Shown here piece by piece: positions 33,443 through 45,500 of a stretch of DNA of 64,000 nt (positions within the stretch are counted from its first letter, which is position 1; each line of letters begins with the position of its first letter). Origin of the DNA: Ulota crispa. Lineage: Eukaryota > Streptophyta > Bryopsida > Orthotrichales > Orthotrichaceae. The translations under genes and the position numbers were made by a program. The notes under the pieces are model-generated. The model saw only the letters and a list, made by a program, of their open reading frames with translations, had not been told where the DNA came from and did no database searches. The stretch lies in contig OY987251.1 in the NCBI GenBank assembly GCA_963920765.1, positions 6,946,501 through 7,010,500 on the forward strand, in the 5' to 3' direction.

Positions 33443-33990
33443 AAGGTGTTGTTGCTGTCGTCGTTGGAATATTGTAAGGAAGGCGATTCCGCGCTCATCA
33501 GCTGTAAAATGATTTGTGCAACTTGCGTTTTGTTGTTTTCGGGATTAGGGCTGATTTAGCGTACGAGATGGCAAGTTTGTCTTAGGCGGAAGTACTTGTG
33601 TGGATAGAGTTTTCGGTCTGAAGGTGTTTTGCCTTCGTTGGAATGTTGTAAGGAAGGCGATTCCGCTCATCAGCTGTGAATTGTTTCGTGCGAGTTGCGT
33701 TTTGTTGTCTTTTTTCATCTCGGAATTAGGGCTGAGATTGCGTACGAGATGATAAGTTTGTTTTAGGCGGAAGCACTTGTGTGGATAGAGTTTTCGGTCT
33801 GAAGGTGTTTGTCGTCGTTGGAATGTTGTAAGGAAGGCGATTCTGCTCATCAGCTGTGAATTGTTTTGTGCGAGTTGCATTTTGTTTTTTTTTTTCATTT
33901 CGGGATTAGGGCGGATTGTACGAGATGCCAAGTTTGTCCTAGGCGGGAGTACTTGTGTGGATAGAGTTTTCGGTCGGATTTTGCTGTGTT
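33443..33990 (+). repeat. Tandem array B, three units of about 185 bp in the leader intron
   Basis: Each unit runs in the order GTTGGAAT.TTGTAAGGAAGG, CTCATCAGCTGT, GTGCGAGTTGCGTTTTG or variants, ATTAGGGC, GTACGAGATG, AAGTTTGT, TTAGGCGG, and ACTTGTGTGGATAGAGTTTT with CGGTC. Units start near 33457, 33638 and 33817. The minus-strand frame at 33545-33931 is only the repeat read backwards and is not a gene. Confidence 0.85.
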
Positions 33991-34134
33991 CGTCTTAATT
34001 CTGGTGTGAGGATTTTATTTTAGTACTCATTTTTTTTTACGCATTTTTGTTGACTCTGGTTTTGTTTTTGGTTAATTAGAGGCGAGCGCTTCTTATTTCA
34101 ACGAACAAGACGGATCTGTGGTTCACGCGGCAGG

Positions 34135-36925
34135 ATGAGAAACGCGCGCTCCGGCTGGGGATATTCTTCTGGAGGTGTGTTGTGCCGTTTTAATTATTAC
34201 CTTCTTAAGTAAATAGAATTAGGTTATATCTTGTGAGGTTAGATCAAAGGTTTTCTGTCTCTGCATTAGTATGAAGGAGTGGGTTAGTTCCTCTTAATGA
34301 CATATTAGTGAGGAGCTACTCTGTTTCTTTAGTGGATGCTTTAAGATAAGTGTTATTTTTGGCTGATGGTTGGAGATTTGTGGCGGCGTTGCATGAACTT
34401 CAGTTTCGGAGTTTGTTAATGTTTTTTTTTATAAAATTTGGTGTTGTCAGATAGAAGAGATAGTGGTAAAGTATGGCGGGTAAGAAATTCGAACCACGGG
34501 GAGGTGTCAGGTCAACATCGACATAATGATTTTCGAGGTACACCACAAGCTATGTCTTTCAGATTCGGCTTGTTTTTGTGACTGTTGTTGAAACCATATG
34601 GCCTGGCTTTTTTCAAGAGCACACAATGACATGAAAACTGATTTTGCTTGGATATTGCTGCCAATAATTGAGCATTTGTCTTCCTTGCTTATCCCTATTT
34701 GAGACCGTCCTTAGTTATCTTTGTTGAGCATCTTCGAATCAATATTGAGAATTCTTTGCTTGTATTGAGGGTACTGTGCAGAAGAAGGGCACGACGAACG
34801 AGGCACAGGATGGGGTGGCACAGGGTGGGGTGACACTGATAGAACCGATTATGGTCCATCGTCAACGGCTCCTTCAAACCGACCTGTGGATGGTAAGATT
34901 ATTTGTTTTCCTTTTTTCAATACACAGAAGTGGAACTTAAACATATGATGGATCTTGAATTCGGGTTTGCCCAACATAATCCTAGACCGAATCGACAGCA
35001 TTATCGCGCATTTGTAAATATTATCGCCATCTTTAACCTTCGTAACGAATGCATTTTAAATTTTCAACGAAGTTATTTTCTTGACAAGAAATTGCTACAG
35101 AATCGCACGTGCTTGTCCACCGGGTTGTGGCTGTGCAATAGCAACCTGCATGTAATATCGATTGAAATCTGCGTATGGATTACTAATATCCCTGATGATT
35201 GACTTTCATTGCGTTTTTGCCAGGGACTGAAACAAAATGTGACGATGGTTGGGGGTGCTCTCCAGTTGAAAAGAACGTGTCAGAAGGTTTGGAACTGTTT
35301 CCTATCTTGATGTCGTTGAAATTCCATTGTTCTTCGTGTTAGTCATTGGACCATGGAGACATCTGAGATGAGTTGTCACGAAACGAGGCAACATGATGTA
35401 ATTAGTGCCCTTAATGAAGCCAATGAAGCGACATAAAGCATGGGCTAGTCGTCTTAATAAGTCGGCTTTTACCTAGCTGTGATATCATTGGCATTGATTC
35501 TTCGGTTCTGCAGATGTAACGACTGCATGTAGCTTTGGGATTAATGGTGATAACACAAAGGTCATTACTAGACGAGGGAGCAAGAAACTTATGCGGGCCC
35601 AGTTAGGATTTGGAACGATTTCATGTGTTAAATGCTTGATAACTGGAGTGTAGTAATTGAGAGAGATTCTCTTAATGGCAAGTGTGTGTTTTCGATTTAA
35701 TGGTAGCTTTAACGTTCCGATGTCGCCTTTTTCCTCCATGTAAAGTATTATCCAGTTTCGATGTTTCAAAAGCAGAACTTGCGTTTCTTATGTCGATAGA
35801 ATCTTTCAGCTTGCTATGTGTTTACAGTTGTCCCTCGGAAAGTTTGTTTATTTTATGCCAGTTCACACGTTGATCTTGTTGCTTTCAGACCTTACAAGTG
35901 CATGGGAGGCTCTTGCCACAACTAACCTTTCTGATTGGAGCAAACCACCTCAAATAGATAGTGTGGAGCACTGGGATGATGCTGGTGCAAAAGAGACGTG
36001 GGACCGTATGAAAGCTGGGCGTACACCTGTCAACAATCCAGACCTTTATCTTGAGAGAAATATTGATTGGAATTCGAGAATCCCGCAAGACCTTCTGGCT
36101 TATGTGGATAATAAGAACCGGTATCGAAGGGCATCACCTCCTAGATCCGGAAGTCCCGTGCTCTTGGGCCTGGAACTATTGGAAGACGGTTATGGGAACG
36201 ATCAAGCTCAGGAAAAAGTTGATGTGGAGAAACCAAAGTTTCTTCAGTCAAGGGATAAACTTGTGCAAGGTGGAGGGAGTGGCAGTTGGGGTGATGCAAA
36301 TAAAAATGGTATGCCAGGGCAGAGAAGGACAAAGCAGCCGAATAATGAACCTGTATCAGGCGGAAAACAAAGTAACTTGATGAAGGACGATTACAAAGAT
36401 AGAAGTCGTAAAAGAAGAGGAGGTAACTACATTTTCAGCCCCTCTCTTGGTAGGAACTGAAACTAGACAAGTACCAATTGACATCTTCTGAAAAATGACC
36501 TGGTTATATGAAGCCTCCCTTTGCATGAGGATGTGTGTGCAAATTCATGTATAACACGACTTTGGCAGGTGCATGTACCTGGACGTCGTGGCTCACAATT
36601 GTCTCTTGCAGACAAGGATGAACAACACAGGATCCCAAGGTATCGAGCAACACATAGGTATGTTCGGTTGTGCTTTTTGAATTTTGGGCAGAACATTTGA
36701 TATGTTCCTTCTCTAGGGACTTCTTATAACTAATGCACATTTTCACTCCAGTTCTTTACGCCTATTTTCATAGTGAGGTTATCTAGAAGCTTAAACCTGG
36801 TTCTATTCATGGCTGTATCGTTACACTTTGTTTTGAATGTACTAGTTTTGAGCTCAAGTAACTGGTCATCTTTGCTTTTGCATATGAATTACAAACTGCT
36901 TACCGTCTATGTTTTGAACAGGTAA
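34135..36925 (+). CDS. Trp/Gly-rich protein of unknown family with WG/GW motifs, 294 residues
   Basis: I join seven coding exons by eye: 34135-34174, 34451-34537, 34782-34892, 35224-35286, 35889-36422, 36612-36657 and 36922-36925. Every junction has GT donors and AG acceptors, and the frame stays open to a TAA at 36923. The first five introns are all phase 1. The protein starts MRNARSGWGYSSG and continues through a Gly/Trp part (GTGWGGTGWGDT, DDGWGCSP). A more ordered central part follows, with SAWEALATTNLSDWSKPP, SVEHWDDAG, ETWDRM and NIDWNSRIPQDLLAYVD. The C-terminal tail is basic and Ser/Pro/Gly-rich (RRASPPRSGSP, GSGSWGD, DRSRKRRG), which suggests a nuclear location. Several WG/GW dipeptides recall Argonaute-hook proteins, but that is inference. 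An alternative ending without the last intron would stop at 36700. I do not recognise the family. Confidence 0.7.
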
Positions 36926-37027
36926 TGATTTTTTAATGTTGCGGAGAATATGGTGCAAAGCGTACCTTTATCACGCCATTACAACGAGTGAGTCATCTTT
37001 ACAGTGTAAAACTTTCAGATTGTTGCT

Positions 37028-37378
37028 GTGATGGGTGGCATAGTTATTGAATCTAACTTGAGTACTATGTCAGCAGACCCAACCCAGAAATTCAAGCGAA
37101 AAAACGCGTTTTGCTATGCAAAGAAATTAGCACATCCAGTAACGTCATTTCAGGATTACTCCCAGGTACTGTTCTTGATTTCGACACTGCCAGTATCTTC
37201 AGTCAATCATCTATCTCCAAGTAAGGTTCTGGAAATGAGACTGGGGCACAACAGATTTCCGAAAAAGGTTGTATGCTTGAAGGTGGCACCTGAAACCACC
37301 ACCTTGCTAGACGACAGAATTTTTTACGGCCAAAGAGTGCTACTAAGCAAATACGTGGGGAGGAGGCTACATGAGTAG
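37028..37378 (+). CDS. Downstream open frame, doubtful
   Basis: A 116-codon frame just after the WG/GW gene contains a mildly basic, motif-free protein starting MMGGIVIESNLSTMSADP. It is most simply read as 3'-UTR or intergenic sequence that happens to stay open. No upstream promoter or splice context supports it. Confidence 0.15.
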   Translation: MMGGIVIESNLSTMSADPTQKFKRKNAFCYAKKLAHPVTSFQDYSQVLFLISTLPVSSVNHLSPSKVLEMRLGHNRFPKKVVCLKVAPETTTLLDDRIFYGQRVLLSKYVGRRLHE

Positions 37379-37789
37379 CTGGAGACTTGTCCTTACCTGA
37401 TCAAGTTCCTGGATTTTCTTCATCTATTTGAGTTCTAGCTCTGAACCTGAGAACGGTCATGTCCAGCCTCGAGGTGATTATCGTCGATTTACATAACTGC
37501 TTCTGGGAATTGTAGTTGATACAAACCTCGGAATATGAAAATCTCATATGAGCAATTTATATATTGTTGTAGTGTGGTACACGGCATAAAGTTTTTGATG
37601 ATCAGCCAATAGGTTTCATTTACACAATCGTAGGAATGTGTAGGGGATAACATAGTTATGTACTCTGACGTGAACGTCTGTGGGCTACTACCAGTTCTTT
37701 TTATTTGTGTTTTTTGAACACAGCATAGCAGAGTCGCGTCTTGCTAACTCAGGTATATGTACCCATTTTTATCATCCATTTAATAATTC

Positions 37790-37853
37790 CGCCCTCATGT
37801 ATTACATGTGTGCATGTCTGTTGTAGAATATACGCCTCTAGTACATGAGGGCG
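37790..37853. repeat. 12-bp-arm inverted repeat downstream of the gene
   Basis: CGCCCTCATGTA at 37790 is mirrored exactly by TACATGAGGGCG at 37842 with a 40-base loop. It may mark the gene's 3' flank or the ends of a tiny element. Confidence 0.5.
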
Positions 37854-38444
37854 AAATTGAGTGTAGGCTGGAAATGTGTATGTCTACCTTTTCTACTGTG
37901 GTTGTAAGTTTTTGGACAGGTGAGAATAATCAGTAAATCATTTTGTACATTTGAAATTGATACTTATATCTCTTAATCACTAACAGTAGAACTCGGAATC
38001 CAGAAAAAAACAGAGCTGTTACAGGTTCATTTCTTTCGCTAACTTGTCATGTTTGTTGTTGGATTTTTATTCTATGATGATCCCACATTGTGCAAAACCG
38101 TCTCAAACTGTCGCTCAAAAGTTAGAGTTCTCAACATTGGAAATTGGCTTGTGTAAAAAAGTAAGTCAATGGTGTAATTGGTTGAAATTCTTTCTTCAAA
38201 CGCTTGTAGTGAAGGCTGTCCACAGTAAGCACTCCCACACAATTTTCTCTGACTCAATCTTCTTTAGAGTGTTATGGACATATGTTCACATATCTATTTA
38301 GAAGCCAAATTGTAATTGCAAATATTTTGCATGTACTTAGAATGTTATGGGCATATGGTCACATGTTTCGAAGTCAAATTTTGAATGCAGGAGTTTCAAG
38401 TTTGGATATGCCTAAAGTTCTTTACTCGGTTCTTTTTTAGCAGG

Positions 38445-38962
38445 GAAAATATAAAAAATGCACCTCAATTCTTTCAAAATATCAAATATACCTTTATATA
38501 ATATGAAATATCAAATGTACCCCTCACTTTATGGAAGAATATCAAATATATCCTTGCTATCTTTGAAAATTTCATAAATACCTCTTGTTTTCCATGCCTC
38601 TCCATTGTAATTTTTTGTACTATTGCCTTGACAATGGAATTTTCAAAAACTAAATGCTAGTTATAGTTCTCACCTCTTTTTAGAAGTACATCTGTGCCTG
38701 GTTACTAGTCACTTGAGTGTCTTTGATGTTTTAAACAACCCACAAGATTTGAAATTTTGAAATAATAATGACATTTATATGACAACAGTAGGACAAAAAA
38801 TTGCAATGGAGGCATAGAAAACAAGAGGCATTTATAAATTTTTTAAAGACAACGGGTATATTTGATATTCTTCCATAAAGTGAGGGGTACATTTGATATT
38901 TCATATAATATAAAGGTATATTTGATATTTTGAAAGAATTGAGGGGCATTTTTGAGATTTTC
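38445..38962. mobile_element. 518-bp foldback element with about 175-bp arms
   Basis: The left arm (38445-38620) contains ATGCACCTCAATTCTTTC, ATATCAAATATACC, GTACCCCTCACTTTATGG and CCTCTTGTTTTCCATGCCTC. The right arm (38788-38962) carries the inverse of these in reverse order. The loop (38621-38787) is unrelated. There is no coding capacity and no clear target duplication. Confidence 0.8.
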
Positions 38963-38965
38963 TCT

Positions 38966-39300
38966 TTTTAGTACATGGCATTTGGTCAACCCAAGCACCT
39001 CTCATGTTTCAAAATTGAAACCATTCATACCATTTCAAATAAGTGGTTGTATGTACATTAAATTAAATACAGTTGGCCAAAAGACTTAAGTTTTTATAAT
39101 TAGTCATAGCAATGTTACTATTTTCTTTATAGTTTATGAAATAGATTCTAGAAATTTTTAGGCTATAAAGAAGCAATCATTCTACTAGTTACAAACGGCA
39201 ATTAAATTCAAGTGCTTCCAAGGAAGTATGAAGAAAAGTTGTTTGAACTGAGGCTCAACAAATGAAGCATGGAGTAATGTTAGAAAAAAAAGAAGAGAGC
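38966..39300. other. Short non-coding gap
   Basis: AT-rich sequence between the foldback element and the gypsy LTR; nothing recognised. Confidence 0.4.
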
Positions 39301-39301
39301 A

Positions 39302-40155
39302 TGTTGGAGGTGGTAAATAGTGCTCTAGCTTGTTATAGGTGTTAGAGTAGCCAACTCATGGTATGTTCACACTAGTGTTAAGAGCAACAGTAACAAAGAA
39401 AATACATTTGGACACACCTTTTGATTGCATTCATATTGTTTACATCCCTCCTAATATCAAGTGTGAACATATCCTTAATGGTGTTGTTGTGCTTTATTTT
39501 GCTTGCTTTTGTTTGACGGCAAAGGGTTGATTCCTCTTCAAATCTTCAATGACAATTAGTCAATTTAGGTTGATAACAAGAGCAAAAGAAAACTTTGCTT
39601 AAAAGAATTGGATGAACCCATATCACCTTTCATATGCTTCATATGACCAAAATATGCAAACGGGGCTAACCATGTAGCACTTCATCCACTTGTTCTCCAT
39701 TCTCCAAAGATCTCAAAGCACTTGTTAAATTAGAGCTTTCTTTTACTAAAGAATGAGAGGTTGATAGTCAAGTAAGAGTGAAAAAAGTAGACAAACTTAA
39801 AATGACACTTTGATGTCACATTTGAGCGGTTAGTTTTGGGCTAATCTAGTGTGGTGGGCTAGCTTTGAGAGCACTAATGCTAAAGATACAAGAGAATTTG
39901 ACAAGGAGCTAGGGTTTGGCCTTGGGTAATAATCCTAAGAGACTGCAGTAATGCATAAGGAGACTAGATGTTAAGGTGCAGTTTGAAGGGGCAGTTCTAG
40001 ATAGTTAAGCTCTGTCTACTATCTCTTCTAAGTTCTAATTGCTACTTCAATTGAAAGTTGGAAGTTGGAAAGGTTCCATGAAGTTCCATGAGGTTCCACA
40101 AGATGATCAAAAGTTCCACCAAGAGAACATAACTTTGGGCACCAAGCCCATCACA
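39302..40155 (-). repeat. Probable LTR of a Ty3/gypsy element
   Basis: Read on the minus strand, this starts TGTGATGGGCTTGG directly after a purine tract and ends in CCTCCAACA, so it has the TG...CA form. It lies just downstream of the chromodomain remnant, where the 3' LTR of a chromovirus-type element belongs. The start is firm; the far end at 39302 is the best TG/CA candidate, not proven. Target duplication not checked. Confidence 0.5.
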
Positions 40156-40170
40156 ATACCCCCCCATTTT
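40156..40170 (-). promoter_or_regulatory. Polypurine tract of the gypsy remnant
   Basis: On the minus strand AAAATGGGGGGG precedes the LTR start by a few bases. This is the normal plus-strand priming site of LTR retrotransposons. Confidence 0.6.
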
Positions 40171-40189
40171 AAGGGTGTGGCAAGCCACG

Positions 40190-40568
40190 TCACAAATCCG
40201 GAGGGAAGTCACCGGTGTTGTTGCAGAAGGGTGCGGAGTACAACTCCCAGCGATCAAGAGTAGTTGTATCCTGCAAGTTGTCGGCACGCTTCCACGTGGG
40301 CAGAGCATAAGCGGACCATTTTACTTCAAAGTATTTCCTGTGGCCGCATTTGCGCTGGCGCCACTACTCTGCAAGGATGTCGTTGACGTGGAACTTGTCA
40401 TGGCCGTCTACTTGGATTGGCAAAGGTTGGGCGTCATCAACAAATTGGTTGGGAAGCGGGTCAGTAGCGGCAAGGCACAGTTGATCAGCGTGAAACATGT
40501 TATGCGGGCTAGCAGGGGTATCAAGGCGGACCGAGTGTTTGCTCACAACCTCTGTCACTATGTATATA
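40190..40568 (-). pseudogene. C-terminal end of a Ty3/gypsy polyprotein (integrase tail and chromodomain)
   Basis: The minus-strand frame reads MTEVVSKHSVRLDTPASPHN and then MFHADQLCLAATDPL, which matches the post-integrase stretch before chromodomains in plant chromoviruses. It continues IQVDGHDKFHVNDILAE, the usual lead-in. After an in-frame TAG the same frame carries the chromodomain itself (KYFEVKWSAY, TWKRADNLQD) and stops at 40190. The stop within the chromodomain and the missing rest of gag-pol make it a fragment. Upstream coding sequence ends at about 40568, exactly where a CACTA-like end begins. Confidence 0.75.
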
Positions 40569-40600
40569 CACTAGAAGAAACCTGTGTTTTTTATTATGTC
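40569..40600 (+). mobile_element. Candidate left terminus of CACTA element 2
   Basis: CACTAGAAGAAACCTGTG begins at 40569, preceded by ATA. It abruptly ends the gypsy coding sequence. The genes of a second CACTA element lie to the right, on the minus strand. I could not find a matching inverted end between 53 and 61 kb, so the pairing is unproven. Confidence 0.35.
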
Positions 40601-40950
40601 CAATCCCTAATGCAGACATTTCTTGGAACATTTCCAAGCATAATATCTGCCTCCAAGCTCACAATTCTGCGCTGTCAGCACCGCTATATGTCTGAGAAAT
40701 TTACTAATTTCATTGTCAAAACAAGTGAACTTCTCACATAGCATATACCTATTTTGGGACATGATTGTCAACGTTGACTTAGAAGTCAGCGCCGCGCTGG
40801 CATGTAAATTCACTTCCACATACGGTGAAATTTCCATACTTCCCATTACTTTTAGGGGAATTGTGGCTCGTAGCGTAAAACAATCTGGAATGGGCAAGCC
40901 CTAGCTGCCCATCAAAAAATTCTTGTACCCTTGCCAAAATGCACATGGAC

Positions 40951-40953
<3 letters not shown>

Positions 40954-40986
<33 letters not shown>
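40954..40986. repeat. T33 homopolymer tract
   Basis: Thirty-three consecutive T residues. It may be the tail of a minus-strand retroposed sequence or simple slippage. The plus-strand poly-Phe frame across it is not a gene. Confidence 0.9.
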
Positions 40987-40987
<1 letters not shown>

Positions 40988-40999
40988 TAAATATGTTTC

Positions 41000-42560
41000 A
41001 TTTCTATACCCATCTACTGTTTGAGGGGGGGACCCTTACAATTTTGTTGTCTTCTTCAATGATTCACTTGTCACTTACACAGTTAAAATGTCTGATGTTC
41101 CATGTATATACGTCTCTACATGTTAGGGTCCAACACATAATATTTTATGTACATGGAGAAAAACATTCCATGTTCAAATCATTTCATTTCATGTTCCCAA
41201 CGCTTGAATCTTCCAAGAGAATTTCTATAGATTAATACAAGTACCTTGATTCCACTGATTCATTGGAATTAAAAGCTGACTTGGACTTCAATTTCATTCC
41301 ATTTTTACATTCTCACCCATGCATTTTGCATTTCCCTAACTAATGTAGCTTTGTTCTTCAGCGACTACTAAACATTTATCAATACACAAACAACAACAGA
41401 CATGAAAACTTGATGACGTCAAAATGTCACTCATGTTTCCTGCGCTTTCACATTGCGTTCAACTCAATCCAGGTTTAACCTCTGTAGTAGATAAGCAGTG
41501 GCCACAAAAACAAAGCACATGAAAGCCTTGCACATAGTAAATTCCTGCCTTTGAAGGTTGTTTGCTTACGCTATTCCATCTTCTGTCCTGCAAAGCATAG
41601 TTTCCAAAACTAATAATATTGCTAGTGCTGAGGTACTAGTCATAACATCTAAAAACTCACTTAAAGGAAAGTATGAAAAAACAACATATTTAAACACTCC
41701 CTCACACAAACATCCATGTGAACCTCTGAGGATCTACTTCCGCACTACAATTGCCGTAGGCCACCATACCGTACAATCCTCACACAAAGATTCATCCACA
41801 CTTAGGCAATCAAACAATCTTTCCCTGGCTACCTGTATACACGGAAAGGGAACTTTTAGGGAATAACACCTTCTTCCGTTGGATGGGCAGCACATTTTTC
41901 TCTATACTACTAGGCACTAGTGGAATGTTGCATGCATATTCACACTTTAGCTCTATACAAGTTGCCATAGCCTTCTCTAGCCTTCAATTTACCAAAAGTG
42001 ATATGTCATCTTCTCCTTCAAGCCACCACTGGAGACACAAGAAACAAAATGACTCATGCATTCCTCAAATGCAACCATTCCTAATACTCTTAATATACAC
42101 ACAAGTTCATGTCTTGAGCAAGCATTACTAAAGACTTGCAGAGTTCTACGTTCATTTCAAAGAAACTCTATCTACACATATGCTACAAACCATTAGATGA
42201 CTAGAGGCATAGGGTTCATGGTTGAACTTCAAGAGTAGGCACAAACTAGCATAGGCAATTGTTTGCTCATTTCTTGTTCTACAAAACACCCACCATATTT
42301 TTAGAGCATGCATTCACATTTAGTTAGTACTTTCCTTGGGAAATTATTATTAGCATTGACCAAAACCTCCTAATTCATTTTCCACGTTCAAAGTTTCATG
42401 GAATTTAACGTTGGGTTTAGGGTGATGATTCACGCTTTTGTTCTTCAAGGATTGCCACTGTCAAGTAAGTCAGCAAGATTATTGTGTTCAATGGCCACTA
42501 ACTTCAAATTCTCAATGTTACAATACAATACTCAGATTATTTCACATAAGGACATTCTAT
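41000..42560. other. Non-coding stretch inside the second CACTA region
   Basis: No domain seen. CACTAGTGGAAT at 41915 looks like a CACTA end but its partner is doubtful. Probably the 3' subterminal part of the minus-strand element. Confidence 0.35.
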
Positions 42561-42562
42561 AA

Positions 42563-45500
42563 TTATTTTCTGCCAATATATTCAATAAATAATATGAAAT
42601 TGTAGTGGTAGAGGCTAGCACATACCCTCACACCCTCCAAAGATTCGGTCACTTTCTTTGGTTTCCCCTTCCTCCGCGATGGCCCAGTTGCCCTATTTGA
42701 GGGGTCCTCTTCCTCCGCACCATAGCCAATACAGAAATCTAGTACAACTATGGTCTTTGATACAATATCGTTGTTCACAAGGGTTGGTAACGCTACAACA
42801 ATTTTGTCACTTGGTTTATGACCATCAATTCTAGCATCCTAGACAAAATACCATTGACTTTAGTTCCTAATCAACGAGTTCTGTCAAATTTTCCCTATAT
42901 GGATATTTTCCCTCAGAGTAACCTCATTTTAAAAAAAAAATCTCTGTTATAAACAACTACAACCTAATGTGGTTCTTCAAATATTTTCCTTTCAGTGGTA
43001 GACATTAGAAAGACGCACATATAACATATATGACATTCTATCCTGCCTAACTATTGGATTCAAGAGAATCATTATCTAGGAAGAATGACTCCAGAAAAAA
43101 ATTGTTGCTAAACTACGTGTTATCTATTCACTTTACTCAAACAAACAAAGAAATAACTAAATACACTCATAACCTCAATCGTCTTGCACATAACTTCCTT
43201 GTTATCATTTCTTGTTGAGTCCTTCACTAGTGTTCCTGTACATTTCTTTTGTATTTCACATAATTGGACGGACTTTTTTCCAGGCTTAGCCAATACATTG
43301 GATATTTTACAAGTGGACATTGTTTGCTGGGTGATTGCCGCAGTTGTATTTGAGAACAAACCAATTCTTGTCTTCCTAGTTCTGGTGTTCTAAGCCACGG
43401 CCTCGGATTGTACTATAGTTGCCCTAGGCGGCATTGTCCAACGGTCACTGCTGTTACAAGAGGGGTCCTCCCCCTCCTTGGTGTTCTCATCTTCATTCTT
43501 AGAGGAGTTGTTGCGGGTGCCAGATTCTTCATCTTTGTTGGTTCCACTCTCGTCCTCGTTGTTGACGCTTGAGTTGTCATTGTCATTAGCGTTGGACTCT
43601 GTGGCATTGCTTTCATCGTCCTTTGACTCAGAGGTAGTGTCCTTCATTGCGTTCAATGTAAGCCTTCTTTGATTTGTAGAAGGACTAACAATTTGCGAAC
43701 ATGTTCTTTCTGCAGTGCGCTTCAAAATATTGGGAACATTGTTGTTGGAGGATGTTCCTTCCACGTCTTCAGCCTTGGCTCCCACTTTGCCATGAAGGCC
43801 TCCATCTTCTGCATCCAAGTCTCAAAATTCTTGGTTGAGTCTGATACTGGGTTTCTGGCATTGGTGCTGCGGTGGAGCCGTCTTTCCTCTGCTTCCTCCC
43901 TTTTCACTCTTGCCCATTCCTGGGCCACTGCCTCACTAAGAACATCGTTGTTGGGGTCATACCCTAGCTTCTTTGCCTTGCAATTCATTTTCAAAATACG
44001 AGTTAGATATGTAGTGTAAAACAACTCAACTGAAACATTGTGGATTGTTTCATGTCATTTCAAGTTCTAAATACAGCTGAGCATTATCCATCACCACAGG
44101 ATCGTCACTTAATAATGTATTTTCAATTACTTCCATAGTTTACCATTCACCAAATTCTATGTGCATTTACACCAATTGTTGATGCACATTCAATTAATTA
44201 CAACAACTTTTTGCGTAGAACTCACCAATTCTACGGTGACATGCTCCTTGATAGCTCTTTTTGTAGTCCTCCACAATTTTTGACCCTTTGAAATGTTTGA
44301 CATCCTCCGCAACTGCTCCCTTGCCTTCTGACTTTGCCTTCTTGTAACCATTTTGTTGTATGTGTCATTGTCCGGTTCGGGCGATTTAGGTTTACCGTCG
44401 TAAAAATCAACGTTGATGGAGTGTTGATGGTAAATGAGTGCAACACCAGCGGAATGTTTCAACCATATAGGGCTCAACTTAGTGGTCGGCCCGTGAAAGT
44501 AGTATTCATCCAGTAGTCTATTGAGTAGATTTACTCTAGCAGCAGGGGTTTGTCCGTCCCATCTTGTTCTAGGATCCAACATCTTCACTAGCGGTTTCAG
44601 CTCTCCTTTAAAATTGCTTAGCATTTTTCCAATAGGTTCACCATTGTTGTTTAGCTCTACAAGACGCTGGTCATTATCCTTTGTTTTGGCATACCCCTTC
44701 AATTTACTGTTAAAGAAAGCCGACAGTTACTACTCCTTCTGGCGGGCAAGATTTCTTGAGGGGCCACTGCTCCAGCCAATGCTTCCTCCGGCAAAAGTTT
44801 GGTAGGCATTGCGTTCTGTAAGTCTCTTATTCTGAGGTTTTCACATCCACGCTCTTCAGGATCCGGTGGTCAAAATCCCAAATCTCTTCCTCCACAGCCT
44901 TCTTTCTCTGACCCAAAATATATCATGCCCAGCAATTTTTTGCTGTCACTTGTAAGAATACTGAAACAATCAATTCATTCATGCGACATACCAAAATCTA
45001 CAATGCTATTTGTAGACTAACATTTAGGAGGTCAATGGGGCATTTCAGAGGTCCTTCATGTATCCTACAAAATGAAGTTGTACTACATGCAATTCAAACA
45101 AATTCTTTGGCTTAAAACTGACAGCCACTTCATCAAACATGTTTGACACCTTTAATAACTAGAATAACAGTTGATTTAAGAGTGGCAAGTTACAAAACAT
45201 ACCTCTGCAGTCAAAGTTGTTGTGTCCTTTGTTCTCTTCTGTCAGGGGACGCCTGTAACTAGGAGATTTGGTTGGATAGTTTTTCTTGTCATTGCAAGGA
45301 CTCTTTTGTTTGTCATTAGGAGGTGGATGCTCATTGTTCTCCAAAAACTCCTTCCTTGCCATTCCTTCCACCTCCAAAAACACCCTCCCTGCCATTCCTT
45401 TCACCTCCTCTTTTGGAGGTGTCGACAACCTCCGCCGGATGGCCGTCTTCTTCCTTTTCATGTTGTGTGGTTTTCCGTCCTATGTCACTCGCACAAAAGA

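Larger units (their letters stand above)
32310..34134 (+). other. 5' leader: UTR exon 1, leader intron and start of exon 2
   Basis: Exon 1 probably runs from about 32310 to 32607, where GCTATG is followed by the donor GTAAGC. The leader intron (32608-34079) ends at a T-rich tract and TTAATTAG. Exon 2 starts at 34080 and reaches the start codon at 34135. The intron contains both tandem arrays described separately. Leader introns of this size are common in plants and often raise expression; the splice sites here are read by eye. Confidence 0.5.

Noticed and set aside
33545..33931. 128-residue minus-strand ORF with internal repeats
   Set aside because: It is the reverse reading of tandem array B in the leader intron of the plus-strand gene.
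40939..41235. Plus-strand ORF with a poly-Phe run
   Set aside because: Produced by the T33 tract; no support as a gene.
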